From: Lactifluus volemus
Lineage: Eukaryota; Basidiomycota; Agaricomycetes; Russulales; Russulaceae
Direction: 5' to 3'
Length of the DNA stretch: 34,261 bases
Assembly: GCA_022376515.1 (NCBI GenBank)
Contig: WTXI01000361.1
Coordinates: 1-34,261, forward strand
Positions within the stretch are counted from its first letter, which is position 1. Every line of letters begins with the position of its first letter. The notes below the pieces were generated by a model. The model worked only from the letters and a program-made list of their open reading frames with translations. It was not told the origin of the DNA and made no database searches. The position numbers and the translations under genes were made by a program. Shown piece by piece: positions 22,623 to 32,725 of the stretch.

Positions 22623-22667
22623 GGCACTTTTATCCCAGTCTCTGGGCACACAACACCGTGAAACACA

Positions 22668-22877
22668 CTATTTCGTGAAATTTCGAGTAGCAAACTGATA
22701 CAGGTAATCAGACAGGGTGCTATCAGAATTCTGAAGCCGGCATGTTGATGTGGGGTCCGGTTTCGGTTTCGGTGCCCAATTATTTTCCGATGAAGCCTCT
22801 TCGACACTGCCGTAGTCGGCCCGGGCGAACGCAGCGAGGGGAGCAAGAAGAACAATGGAGAGCTTGAAGAAAAACAT
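22668..22877 (-). CDS. Small secreted protein, copy B (69 aa)
   Basis: Paralogue of copy A. ATG at 22877, stop at 22668. The signal peptide MFFFKLSIVLLAPLAAFARA differs from copy A at one residue. The mature part differs more: DYGSVEEASSENNW, then APKPKPDPTST. Where copy A has TGA this copy has TGC (Cys), which extends the protein by about 21 residues (CRLQNSDSTLSDYLY...FTK). The same TATA box is present upstream. It could be an effector-like or cell-surface peptide; no known domain. The rate contrast between signal and mature part is seen by eye only and rests on very few sites. Confidence 0.58.
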   Translation of the reverse strand: MFFFKLSIVLLAPLAAFARADYGSVEEASSENNWAPKPKPDPTSTCRLQNSDSTLSDYLYQFATRNFTK

Positions 22878-23089
22878 CTTCGTCAACTGGACGATATGAT
22901 AGTTGCTTTAGGGAATCAGGGACCGGTTGTTGGGTGTGCTCCAAGGAGAATGATTGAAGGGTGAGGCCTGGCTACCCATGGGGGAATATCAAAACAGTTA
23001 AAAGAATAATGGCGACAATGACAGAAAGTATGCACACCTAGGACAGAGGAGGAAGTGAGGATAGGGAAGGTCATTGGAACCAACTCGAG

Positions 23090-23098
23090 TTTTTATAT
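23090..23098 (-). promoter_or_regulatory. TATA box of secreted protein copy B
   Basis: Minus-strand ATATAAAAAC at the same relative position as in unit A, inside the otherwise shared context AACTCGAGTTTTTATATGTG on the plus strand. Confidence 0.5.
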
Positions 23099-23859
23099 GT
23101 GGGGTATACAGGCTCCCAAACCCAACGCGAGAAATTGATTTAACTAGACCGAGGGTGTCTCTAGTCAATAAACGGGACGGACGCGGACTTGAGACTCGGT
23201 AAAGAGAGAATCAGCTCTTCCTTATTAATAACGGCATCTCTCCTAGCCGTGCCACATTGTCTGTCGCAGTGCTGAACATCGCGAGAGTGAATGGGACCGA
23301 GTCTGTATTAAAGAATAGGACCTTAAGTTTTAAATCAACAAGTCCAGCTTGACGGTGATCCAACCCCGGAGATAGTGGGGGAGCGGGCGAAGAATGACGA
23401 AGACATGCCACTCTCTCTGCTGACATCTTTAGAACCGACGCCGGAAGGTTGCCAGGCACGCTGCGGATCTTGGTTTGCAAGACTCGACGGTCGCGGGGGA
23501 GTGTTGGAATATATTGGCGCTTTGGGAGGAGATGTTGGATTCGGACCGCACAGGTACCATTCCATGAACCAGTGTTCAAAATGTTGTCGGATTCAGTGCT
23601 CAGTTTCGTATCGCTAGTACGCGCCGCTCGTGACGATTTGCTACAAAACTTGTAGGACTTGTTATAACTGATTAGTACTACATGTTGGACTTTTAGCTAT
23701 CTCCGGTTCTTCATCGCACGTTCTCCCTCCGCCCTCTTCGGCGGCTTCCCTTGCTCCAGCTTCACGTCTCCCACATAGTATTTCCTTCTCCCATAGTATA
23801 CACCGCTGAGAGGCCTTGCAAGCAAGGTAATATAGCCCCTTAGGACCTCTCCAGGAGCT

Positions 23860-24195
23860 GCTCCAGTCGCCGCTGCATCTGCTCCCGTTACAGCCGCTGC
23901 AGCTCCTGCCACAGTCGCCGCAGCTCCTGCCACAGTCGCCACGGCTCCTGCTCCAGTTGCCGCAGCTCCTGCTCCTGCTCCTGCTCCAGTCGCCACAGCT
24001 CCTGCTCCTGCTCCTGCTCTTGCTCCTGCTCCAGTCGCCGCAACTCCTGCTCCAGTCGCCGTAGCTCCTGCTCCAGTCGCCGCAGCTCCTGCTCCTTCTC
24101 CTTCTCCAGTCGCCGCAGCTCCTGCTGCACTCGCCGCTGCAGCTCCTGCTGCTCCCGCTGTAGTCGCCGCCGCCGCTGCTGCTGCAGTCGCTGCA
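23860..24195 (-). repeat. Coding minisatellite in the F-box gene
   Basis: Imperfect units of 6 to about 24 bases built from CTGCTC, CAGTCGCCGCAGCTC and similar. On the minus strand the F-box frame reads repeated RRLEQEL and LEQEQEQ heptad-like units. The other two minus-strand frames are also open across the array, one giving Ala/Gly/Thr-rich and the other Cys/Ser/Arg-rich sequence. Confidence 0.88.
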
Positions 24196-25828
24196 TCTGC
24201 TGCCACGATGTATACGACGACGAGGAGGCCACCAAATTGACACTGTGGCCCGCTACCTGTCGCTCATTTTTGAAAGAGGTAAATACATCCTCCACACTGC
24301 TTCTGCCGAGGTATTGAAGAACCAACAGATTTGGTAAGAGTTCCAGAGACATTTCCCCATTCTCCGAACGTAGTGAATGAGAGAGTACCCTAGAGAGTGA
24401 TTCTGGTACACCAAGTGACTTCACTTTGCTGAAAAACCTGAAAAGTTTGCGCCACTGTGTTCTGTCGACCTCGTGTGTGTCTGATGACCGATTGTGTGCC
24501 ATGTGGCTGAGCGTGAGCTCCTCCACACCGGAGAGTACGGGCGAAATTGAATCGAAGATTTGCACCGCGGACGCTACCTGCCAATCAAGGTGTTTGCACG
24601 TGATCTGCAAGCGCAACGACCTTTGCTGCCGACTGCCAGTGGGATCAGGACCTGCCATTAACTCAAGGGAATTCTCATCGAAAGTGATGTCGACAGAGCT
24701 GAACCTGAGGGTCTCTGATGCCTCCATGAACTCCATGAGGCGTGGGACAGTAAAAGTGAGCTGGTTGAAAAACCGGACATCTAGAACGCTGAGGGTAGGC
24801 GCTCTAATCCGAGCCAGACCCTCCAAGTAAGCGGTGACACCTCGGTATGAAAATACTTGAAGGTTAGGAAGCATCACATGCGTCGCTGCTGGGGACTCGA
24901 CATCACGGTTTGGGTGAGGGGAATGAAAATGAATTCTAAGAGTCGTCAACTGGGGCATGAGTGAAAGCCGTGCGAGTATATAACTTGGGGGGAACCAGGG
25001 GGACGATGGGATATCCATAAGCTCGAGACTGACGAGTCCTTCGGTAGTTGTGACTATGGGAGATCCGATAGGACGGCAACTCGTCCACGCGTGGCGTAGA
25101 TTGGGTGTTTGGAATGTCGTAGGAAACATTTGGACTGTGGAACCTCCGGGATGGGAACTGATACGGATGTGCTCCAAAATTGGGAATTCGTCATCCATAG
25201 CGTTGATAAATTTGCCTAACTTTGAGGCTGGCATACAAAGGGAAATACGGTGCACACGATCATGGTGCGATAGCGCCAGTAGCGCATCTTCTTCGTCTTT
25301 TGCTGTCATCTCGCGGTCGCCATTTGAGTACCAGATGGTGAGTGGGAGGGGTGGTGAATGTGCTAGCATGTCTGCTACAGGCACACCATAAGAGCAAAGA
25401 AGGTTGATATCCAGTCGGATTGGGTACGCAAGGATGAGGCACCGCCACTTTCGGCAGACCTGAGCCAGCTTGTACCACCAGCGTTGGCGGTCCCACCGTA
25501 ATCGGACATTCCTGTCACTACTATCTTCTTCATCCCTGGTATAGAGATAATCGAGTTGATAGAGATGGAATATGTTGAGAAGGATATCGTCATTGAGTTT
25601 GTTACTCGTGAGCCCTATTGAACTAAAAGTCGGTACATGGAACAGGGACAGTGAATTTTGAGACTCACTTCTTGACGCACGACCGCGGGGCTTCTTACGA
25701 CGGTACATGTCAGGGACTGGAGGGAAGGGGGGAGAAGTAACGGCAGGGCCTGGGTGTGAGAAGATTGAAGTACAGAAGTAGCGTGACAGCGTATTTGGCC
25801 ATGGCGGTGTCGCCGTATTTCCCCACAT
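23888..25828 (-). CDS. F-box-like protein with repeat-encoded coiled-coil tail
   Basis: Large single-exon protein (646 aa) of the expanded agaricomycete F-box-like family. ATG at 25828; an alternative start at 25708 (MYRRKKPRGRAS) would give 606 aa and follows a Pro-rich leader. The F-box-like segment is LNDDILLNIFHLYQLDYLY...LAQVCRKWRCLILAYP (about 78-130). A long LRR-like region follows with typical blocks (HSPPLPLTIWY, LARLSLMPQLTTLRIHFHSP, LPNLQVFSYRGVTAYLEGLA, TFTVPRLMEFM, CKHLDWQVASA, VDRTQWRKLFRFFS, NERQVAGHSVNLV). The final ~100 residues (RLQQQRRRRLQREQQELQ..., LEQELRR units) are a highly charged coiled coil encoded by a minisatellite, and end at a TAA inside it. Role as an SCF substrate adaptor is inferred from the family. 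Divergently oriented to Hikeshi. Confidence 0.82.
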   Translation of the reverse strand: MWGNTATPPWPNTLSRYFCTSIFSHPGPAVTSPPFPPVPDMYRRKKPRGRASRSESQNSLSLFHVPTFSSIGLTSNKLNDDILLNIFHLYQLDYLYTRDEEDSSDRNVRLRWDRQRWWYKLAQVCRKWRCLILAYPIRLDINLLCSYGVPVADMLAHSPPLPLTIWYSNGDREMTAKDEEDALLALSHHDRVHRISLCMPASKLGKFINAMDDEFPILEHIRISSHPGGSTVQMFPTTFQTPNLRHAWTSCRPIGSPIVTTTEGLVSLELMDIPSSPWFPPSYILARLSLMPQLTTLRIHFHSPHPNRDVESPAATHVMLPNLQVFSYRGVTAYLEGLARIRAPTLSVLDVRFFNQLTFTVPRLMEFMEASETLRFSSVDITFDENSLELMAGPDPTGSRQQRSLRLQITCKHLDWQVASAVQIFDSISPVLSGVEELTLSHMAHNRSSDTHEVDRTQWRKLFRFFSKVKSLGVPESLSRVLSHSLRSENGEMSLELLPNLLVLQYLGRSSVEDVFTSFKNERQVAGHSVNLVASSSSYTSWQQMQRLQQQRRRRLQREQQELQRRVQQELRRLEKEKEQELRRLEQELRRLEQELRRLEQEQEQEQEQELWRLEQEQEQELRQLEQEPWRLWQELRRLWQELQRL

Positions 25829-25857
25829 CTGCGGCTCACGACTCGTTCATGTTCATT

Positions 25858-26207
25858 TTAGATAGTGCTACTCACGCATTTCCCGAGGCCGCAGTCTCAT
25901 TCGAGGACCGAGCGCGCCTCCCCGTTGACTTTTTTTATTACATAGGTGACAAAATCATCGCCTCGGGCTGCAAGTCGAGGACTCTGGTTTCGTCGTTGTC
26001 TTGATCATCTTAGTGTAATCAATCTTACATCGTAATTAGTGGATATAAATTTCCAGTGCTCGTGATCGTGCAGGATTTCGCACACGCATTAAGCATGTAT
26101 TTCTTTGAGGTTCTGGATGTAGTCTCGGTCCAGTGTTGGTCCCTGAAGAAGCTGTCGCTCCCAGAGCTCCTTTGTGGGCTAGAGTGAGGCCTATGGAGCT
26201 CGGGCCG
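25858..26207 (+). repeat. Hikeshi upstream segment, source of the copy at 22447
   Basis: Lies between the F-box start and the Hikeshi ATG and should include both divergent promoters. Its two ends (TTAGATAGTGC...GTTGACTTTTTT and GCTGTCGCTCCCAGAGCTC...GGAGCTCGGGC) recur at 22447-22622. The frame reading FPEAAVSFEDRARLPVDFFYYI is open here and partly in the copy, but I do not recognise a protein. Confidence 0.7.
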
Positions 26208-26265
26208 GGATGATCATGACCAACGGTCACGGTCAATTGACCCACCTGCCCTTGAACCATATCCC

Positions 26266-26984
26266 ATGTTCGGCTGCTGTGTAGCGGGAAGGCTTCTGCA
26301 GACAAACTTGCAACAAATAGATGAAACCAAGGCCGCCTTCGAGCTACCTGCGGCCGAATCCATCAACCACATCTGTGTCTTTCTCCTCGGTACAGGTGGG
26401 CCACTCTCGTTCGATATAATTGATTACTACTGACCTTTTGGTTTCAAGTACCGTTTCCCGATGGATACGGTGCCACCGTTCACTTTTTCTGGCCGGACAG
26501 AGGTTTCCAGTTGCTCGGCATGTGCGTCCTTGTCCATTCACCCGTTTTCGTTGTTGTCTCATGTAATTCGGACAGGCTCTCGAATGAGAAACCTTCCGCG
26601 ATATTTCGTCTCCGGGGAAATTTTGTCTCGCAATCCTCCTCTTCTCAGGCGGCTTTCTCGAACCCAATGCAACCCGCGACTGGGACGAGCGGCGTGACAG
26701 CCGTTCTCGGCATTTCCATAGAGCCACTCCCGCATATATTGGAGCAGGTTAGCACTTTACCATCCGCAGTATCCAAGCTCCCACCTGCTCTATCCGACGC
26801 GACACTTCTGGCTGAGAAAATCGTGAAACACTTGTTCAATTATGTGTCTGGCTTTGTGTCAGGCAGTGGTTCCTCTCTTTCTCCAGACAGTATGGTCCCG
26901 ATGAGTTTAATCGCGAGATGGTACGAGAGTTTCTTGTCGAAAGCTAGGGCAGGCGGTGTCGGTTTTTTAGACAGGCAGGAATAG
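26266..26984 (+). CDS. OPI10: Hikeshi / OPI10 family protein
   Basis: Member of the DUF775 family: Hikeshi carries Hsp70 into the nucleus under heat stress in animals, and yeast Opi10 is linked to inositol regulation. Exons: 26266-26395, 26449-26521, 26576-26984; 612 bases, 203 aa, the usual length. Start [20 protein letters not shown] is the family N-terminus. Splicing restores [20 protein letters not shown] and [20 protein letters not shown]. Further conserved parts are [32 protein letters not shown] and [20 protein letters not shown]. Both introns are GT-AG, 53-54 bp. Intact. Divergent promoter with the F-box gene; part of that upstream DNA is duplicated at 22.4 kb. Confidence 0.92.
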
Positions 26985-27128
26985 GAATCGTGTAGGATAT
27001 TCTGCTGCTCAATGATAATGATGTGATGTTATCTAATCTAACCTCTGAACTCAATGACGGCACGGGCCGCTTTTAGCCTTTTCCTCTTCATTTGACTCAA
27101 ACGGTCCCCAGCTTTCACAAAATTCGCC

Positions 27129-29717
27129 ATGAACACTGGAGAGGAGGAGAATGTCACCTTTCTCACATCCATGATGGGTAGTTGTGACCCAGAGATCGCA
27201 AGGCGAGTCCTCCGAAAACACAATGGCGATGTGCAGAGGGCCGCAACTTCCATATTGGAAGGGGACACTGGTGCTGAGGATTCTTCAAGTTGGCTCACGG
27301 ATTACGGGAGCTCAACAGATGTCCCTACTACCGTTGTCCAACCAAGTACTCCCCCTCGTGAGTACAATGACGTTCTCTCCGTGTTATACACATCCTTTAC
27401 TGCTCTCGTAGCTTCTAAACCTGAGAAGGATCAGGCCATCATAGACCTCACGGGTGATGACGAGAACGTCGAACTCAGACGTGCCCTAGAAGCATCTTTA
27501 GCCACACCCGCCTACGGACCGTCTGGGTCTGCTCAATTCCGTCCCAGTGACAGAGCACCGGACCCTAACTGGGCAATGGTTCCATCGAATGTGTGTCCCA
27601 TCTCGTCTTCCAGGCGATACAGGCACTCACTTATATCATCTCCTTTTTAGGTGGAACAGCCCTCCGAGTCTGGAATTTCACAGGATGATCACTACCTGAG
27701 TCGAGCCATCCAAGAGAGCATGCGCGAAACGTATAACGACCAAGAAAGGTATATCACCTTACCCTTGGAACAAATGATCAGGAGAGACAACCGGTGGGTT
27801 TTATTTGTCGCCGCATTTTCCCCTTCTAAGACTGTGTATTATCCAACAAGCCCGGTTGCGATTAGATTTACCCAGGGGTCCCTTGTCTATGCCGCTCTGG
27901 TTTTCCAAGGACTGTATTATGTCCCCCAAGTGCGGAAGAGCATTGCTAGCTGGCGCCCACTGCCGAAAACCCCAGATGCCGAGTTCGTCTCCCCGCCAAC
28001 TAGTGGCGAAGGTCCGCCTGATCTTGCCGTCCTTGTGGTCAAACTGACAAGCACCCATCACTTGTTTTAGACTTGCTCATGTGGACATTAATCGAGAATT
28101 ATACTAATATGGACCTCGCTGCGATTTCGGAACTTAATTTTGATGCGTGTCTCGCTGCGCTCCAGCTCGAGCCGCCTGTGTATTCAACCTCTAACCCCAG
28201 CGAGCTTTCCTACGGTAGACTTCTCCTTACGAACCTTGATATGTGTTGATTACTAGGCAGACCTCCTCCAGAGGTTGACTCTTACAATCGAGGCCTCGCT
28301 ACATAAAGAGATCACAGCGCAAATGCACAAGTGGCCAAGGTAATGCACCATGCTTACTCAACGACATAAATACTGATGAGCTCTATCTAGACTCTTCTAC
28401 TTCCGCTATGGCCCCGCCGACGCACAACCGGATGCCTCTCCATTTGACAGACGGCAAGACATGGCCATCGTGAAGGTCGACATCCGCGATGACAACCAGT
28501 CTGTCGATTTAGTATCCGCACTGTCTGCCAGGATGGCACACAGAGAAATCTCTTCGAAACAGCAGGTCATATTCGAGCCTTCAGACGTTGTGACCTTCCA
28601 TCTTGTGCGACACGATACGCTCCCGTCCTACTCCCAGGGCCCTGCCCCATCGCGACAATTGTTTCGGTACCCAAAGCATATCTACCTCGACCAATACATG
28701 AAAGAGAACGTGGAGATTGCTTCCGCAAAGTGGAGAGAACAGAAGGAAATTAGCGAGAAGATCCAGACTCTTACTCTACGTGAGAATGCTCTCAAACGGC
28801 ATCAGGTAACTACTCGCGCACACGTTTCTTTTTGATTGCCCTCAAGCTGACGGAGGTTCTCACGTTAGAACGTGGACGTTCTCAAATCTCTTCGAGCTAC
28901 GCTTCATTATTATGAGCATGTGGCAAACAGAGACACGCCTAATCGTCTGTCCGTGATTGTCACGCAAACTCAGAAGCTGCGAAAGATACTAGCTAGAATA
29001 GAGAATGAGCTGGAGAGTGAGTCCAGAGCGGGCATCCAATCTTTTTTGTGGGGGGGCTTAATCATGGGTTCAGCTATTCAAGTCCAAAAAGAGAACGCGA
29101 AGGATCAGCTTGCGCGGCTATTCGAAGGCCCAGAACTGAGGGAACATAGGGTGAGCCATCATATAGTATATCCTTCTCCCGGGTACAGGCTTTTACGTCT
29201 TTTATATAGTACGACCTTCGGGTCGTCTTTGTCCACGATGGTCTGTTCGGACGCAAGCAGGTCTATTCATATGTCAACGACAACGACACCTGGTGGAAGA
29301 CCGTTGATTGGGAAGTCACACCAGCAAGTCGTCTGGTCTTTTTTGATCCTCAACTCTACTTAATGGTTTCTTCTCTTCAGGTTTCGGAAGAGACCGTTCT
29401 GACGGATCCGACGGGCTTTCACCTCGGCGCAGGACCGTATATGCTCATTTACAGTCGCGCCGTTCTGGAAGAGGACCGAGGACCCTTGCCATGGCCAGAG
29501 GAAGTTGTGGTATGTACACAGTTGGACCTTTTATCGGCGTGTCCGTATAACTCTCCAATAGCGCTGCGTCGAACACAATAATAAGATGTTCCTTGACACT
29601 ATTCAGCCGAACCCCGTGGTCGAGATGTCTGTACCATCGTCCACGTCCGCGTCTGGCTTCAATACGCCGTTGGAACTACCGATTACTCCTGGGGAGCCTA
29701 TGGACGTGGCCAATTGA
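27129..29717 (+). CDS. UBA-UIM protein with USP fold, predicted catalytically dead
   Basis: Eleven exons: 27129-27590, 27651-27793, 27851-28011, 28071-28214, 28261-28339, 28391-28805, 28869-29016, 29074-29150, 29210-29323, 29381-29509, 29562-29717; 2028 bases, 675 aa. The ninth intron uses a GC donor (CCA|GCAAGT). Domains: UBA-like (about 8-45, FLTSMMGSCDPEIARRVLRK), UIM 1 (about 113-128, VELRRALEASL), UIM 2 (about 166-181, YLSRAIQESM), then a USP25/28-like peptidase C19 fold. The Cys-box reads QGSLVYAALVFQGLYYVPQ, with V214 where the catalytic Cys of NTCYxxxxxQ should be. The His-box reads VHDGLFGRKQVYSYV with Q560 in place of the GH His, although the following WWKTVDWEV block is kept. A helical insert (KWREQKEISEKIQ, QKLRKILARIENELE) sits between. 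Likely a ubiquitin-binding scaffold. Ends 114 bases from the converging DUS3 gene. Confidence 0.82.
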
Positions 29718-29831
29718 GTTATTTCAACGGACTTTTCAAGTGCCTTTCTTTTGTTATTATCTAGTACATCATTATGTATAAGCTTCTCGTTCGGGATAGA
29801 AGGTTTTCTTTGACTTGAGTGTGTATATAGG

Positions 29832-32597
29832 TCAACCCTGTCCTTCCTCACTACCGTGCGCGTTACTCTTGTGCTTGGGCGTGAACGTCCACGATTCTGG
29901 AACCGGACCAAGGAACATCTCGGAGATCTTCACCCAGTCACGGCTGTCGCCACTTGCAAGGAGTGTTTCTTTCCTGTTGAGTTAGCGATGGCGACGGTGA
30001 GGAAGTAAGTTATCGCATTTACCAAGCTCGTCGCGCCCGCGGAAGAGCGGCGGGCGGTCGTTGATCCGAGGCGGAAGGCATTCGAGAAGCCCAATTGGAA
30101 CGTAGCGGTACTGGAAGGATAACGCCTCGCAAAGATAGCGGCGGGTTGTGTTGATGCCAGCTGTATCAGTTCCAAAGTGGCTGTGAAAACGACGTTACCA
30201 AGAAAATGAGGGTTATAGGGCACGTCGACGTACTCTAGTCCAAACTCGGCATACTGAGGTGGCACGCGTGAGTCCCAAAAACGCCATGTAAGAGTATGGA
30301 AGCGCAACTTTTCGAATGAGTTCCAACCGCTCCTTGGAACTAATGTCCCATTCTCTTCGTTCCTTGATTTCGGTGAAAATCCAGGGCTTGATCAGCGCAC
30401 CCCGGGCGACCATAACGCCATCCACGCCACTACTCTCCACCTTGGACCAGTAATCTTGGGCGGAAAAGGCGTCGCCACCACCGAAAATCGGGATCCGCGG
30501 CACTGGTAGTCGGATGTCAATCGTGATGTAACAACGAACTGTTGGGTAACCACTTACAGTCTTCATCGGCTTCGCGCGCACGAACGGCGTCGACGCATTC
30601 TTTGATGTATTCCCAATCTGCCAGTTTCGCGTATCGTTGTTGTCTTGTCCGTCCATGCAACTAGGTGATAACCGATCAGACATAGATCAATAAGCCCGAG
30701 AAAAAAAACAGTGACTCACCGTCATAGCCGCCACATTCCACTCGGAACTGATTCTCGGCATCAATTTATGGGCAGTGTTACGACCCTCTTTGACACCAGT
30801 TCGCATCTTGATGGTCATGGGTATCTCCCCGAGCGCCCGGTTCATTCCTACCAGGATCTTTCCCAACTTTCCTGCTGCATCTAACACTATAAGCGCCGGG
30901 GCTATTTCGTCATTTCCATTCTAACGCGGAAATGGAGAAGACGTACGAGCGGAACCGCTACCTGTTCGAAAGACAAGGTCAATCGGACACCCGCAGTTCA
31001 AGTCCACGAAGTCAATGCCATTGCACTCTTTTGCTACCACTTCGGCCGTGGGCACAAGGGTGGCAGGTTTGCTTCCTGCGAGTTGTATCCCGAACATAGG
31101 TTCGGACGGATGTCGTCTGACCAAGGACCATTCTTCCTTAGAACCCGAAAGAAATGAGGATGCCAGGCCCACTATTTGTTCTTTTAGTCGCGCCGAAAAG
31201 TATGCCCACCATACTAGATACTCACTTTCTCCACAGGTAATATCAGCACCAAGCGAGACGCAAAGCCGCCTGAATGGCTTGAACATGATCTGAGAAAATG
31301 CGTCGAAGAGTCAATCTACCGAGCTACGCTTACAAGATTTCCGACTGTAGTCAAGGGAGCCAAATCTAGTGAAAGTTATGTCAATCCAAACTTACAACGA
31401 AAAACCCACGTACAAGTCTTGTTGGACCAATGGAGCCGCCTCTTCTCTGGAAACCGGAGAGTGACGTCCGGAAGGTCCGCTTGGGCAACGGCTTCATCTG
31501 AGGACCATTTTGTCGGTGCCGGTTGAGCGACGACGGCAGGTGTAGCTGTTGACGCATGTCGAGACTGTACGTCGGATGTGGGCATCTCCGTATCCTCGGC
31601 GCTTGGTAAAACTTCTACATCAGGGGGTGCCACGAGAGATACACCTTCTACCCGGATTGCAGTGCCATCATTACCCCCTTTGACTTCCTGGTCTTCAGCA
31701 ATAGCTTTGAGCTCTTGAAGGTAGCCTGCAGAGATCGTTGTAGGGTACTGCGCTGTTTTATTGAATAACTTCAAAAGTTCGTAGGAGAGACAGGGCCTAC
31801 CCTTTTAGTTCTGAGAAGCTTCAGGGCTGTCGGGGAGATGAAATTGAGCTCTGAATTCGCAGTCAATGTGAGCCGCTTCTTTTCTTCATTCTCTACCAAC
31901 ACGACGGTTCCATCTTCCGTTTTGCGCACGTGGCCACCCAGGAATCTGCACTTCAATCCAAGACGACAAGTACCCGTCGCCTCAAAAACAGGACATCGGG
32001 TGGTAAAGTCGATGGAAGGCTCTTTCGTTACCTCCGCTTCGTCTGGTAGGGACACGAACGGGGGTTCATTACGAAGCGTGGACCCAGCCGGGAAGTAAAT
32101 GTCTTTTGGTTTGGAATTGAGATAAGCAGAGACATCGTGCGAGAAGCGACACCTTGATGTGTATTTGCGCAAGTCGATAGGTCGTGCAGGTGAGACAGTA
32201 GATATGAAATACGCACCCCGAGCCGAAATCACATTTCCCGGAACCAGCGAATCTCCAGCAGAGGTCGACCTCATCCCGCACTTTGGCCCAGCGCCTTCCC
32301 TTATTAGACCCGCGTTGCGCCTTTTTTTCGTCCTTGGTGAGCCTTCGTCTCTCGGCTCCATTCAGTCTCGGCTTTTTGTGCACGTCATCATCTTTAGGGT
32401 CGTCCTCTTGCTTGCGCTTCTGTACAGCTTGGTTAGTTCCTTCCTCGGCCGAAGCGTCGTCAATTTGGGGTGGCGATTTTTCTAGAGCTGAGAGGACGTA
32501 TCTAAGGGAAACTGTCAGATTGCCAAAAGGTCAGAGTAACGACGGATTGTACGAACTCGGCCCTGATGGGGGCAGTACCTGCCGGAGTTACGTTCAT
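29832..32597 (-). CDS. DUS3: tRNA-dihydrouridine(47) synthase
   Basis: FMN enzyme that reduces uridine 47 of tRNA variable loops. Thirteen exons (minus): 32597-32579, 32487-32217, 32152-31801, 31747-31414, 31365-31334, 31277-31226, 31171-30947, 30886-30720, 30660-30558, 30502-30309, 30253-30234, 30180-30023, 29968-29832; 2064 bases, 687 aa. The tiny first exon (MNVTPA) is the least certain part. A charged N-terminus leads to two CCCH zinc fingers: C83, C92, C98, H102, and a second starting [16 protein letters not shown]. The catalytic TIM barrel has [34 protein letters not shown] with catalytic C415, [46 protein letters not shown] and [15 protein letters not shown]. The C-terminal helical domain ([38 protein letters not shown]) is complete. 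It lies 128 bases downstream of PRP43 on the same strand. Confidence 0.92.
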
Positions 32598-32725
32598 AAG
32601 AGATAGATAGTGATGACGAAATCATATTCTGAGGTTCAGTGTCGTGACCTCTTTTGGCCATCTCACGGTATATTACAGTCATGACCATGTCTCATCTACT
32701 TCTACCCAATGGTGCCGTGTGTGGC

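Larger units (their letters stand above)
22624..23537 (+). repeat. Tandem duplicated unit B
   Basis: Second copy of unit A without the LTR insertion. Relative to A it has a 9-base TGAAATTTC addition in the secreted-protein frame, lacks parts of the 21905-21990 segment, and has an extra ~80-base segment near 23375-23455. The minus strand has a frame around 23565-23335 (SPPKAPIYSNTPPRPSSLAN...) partly shared with A; its meaning is unknown. Confidence 0.85.

Noticed and set aside
23662..24243. Long Cys/Ser/Arg-rich and Ala/Gly-rich frames over the minisatellite
   Set aside because: They are side products of a repeat that is open in all frames. Only the frame continuous with the F-box protein is supported.
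25858..26004. Frame reading FPEAAVSFEDRARLPVDFFYYI upstream of Hikeshi
   Set aside because: Open in both duplicate copies but without a start, splice partner or known family. Lying in a divergent promoter, it is more likely non-coding.
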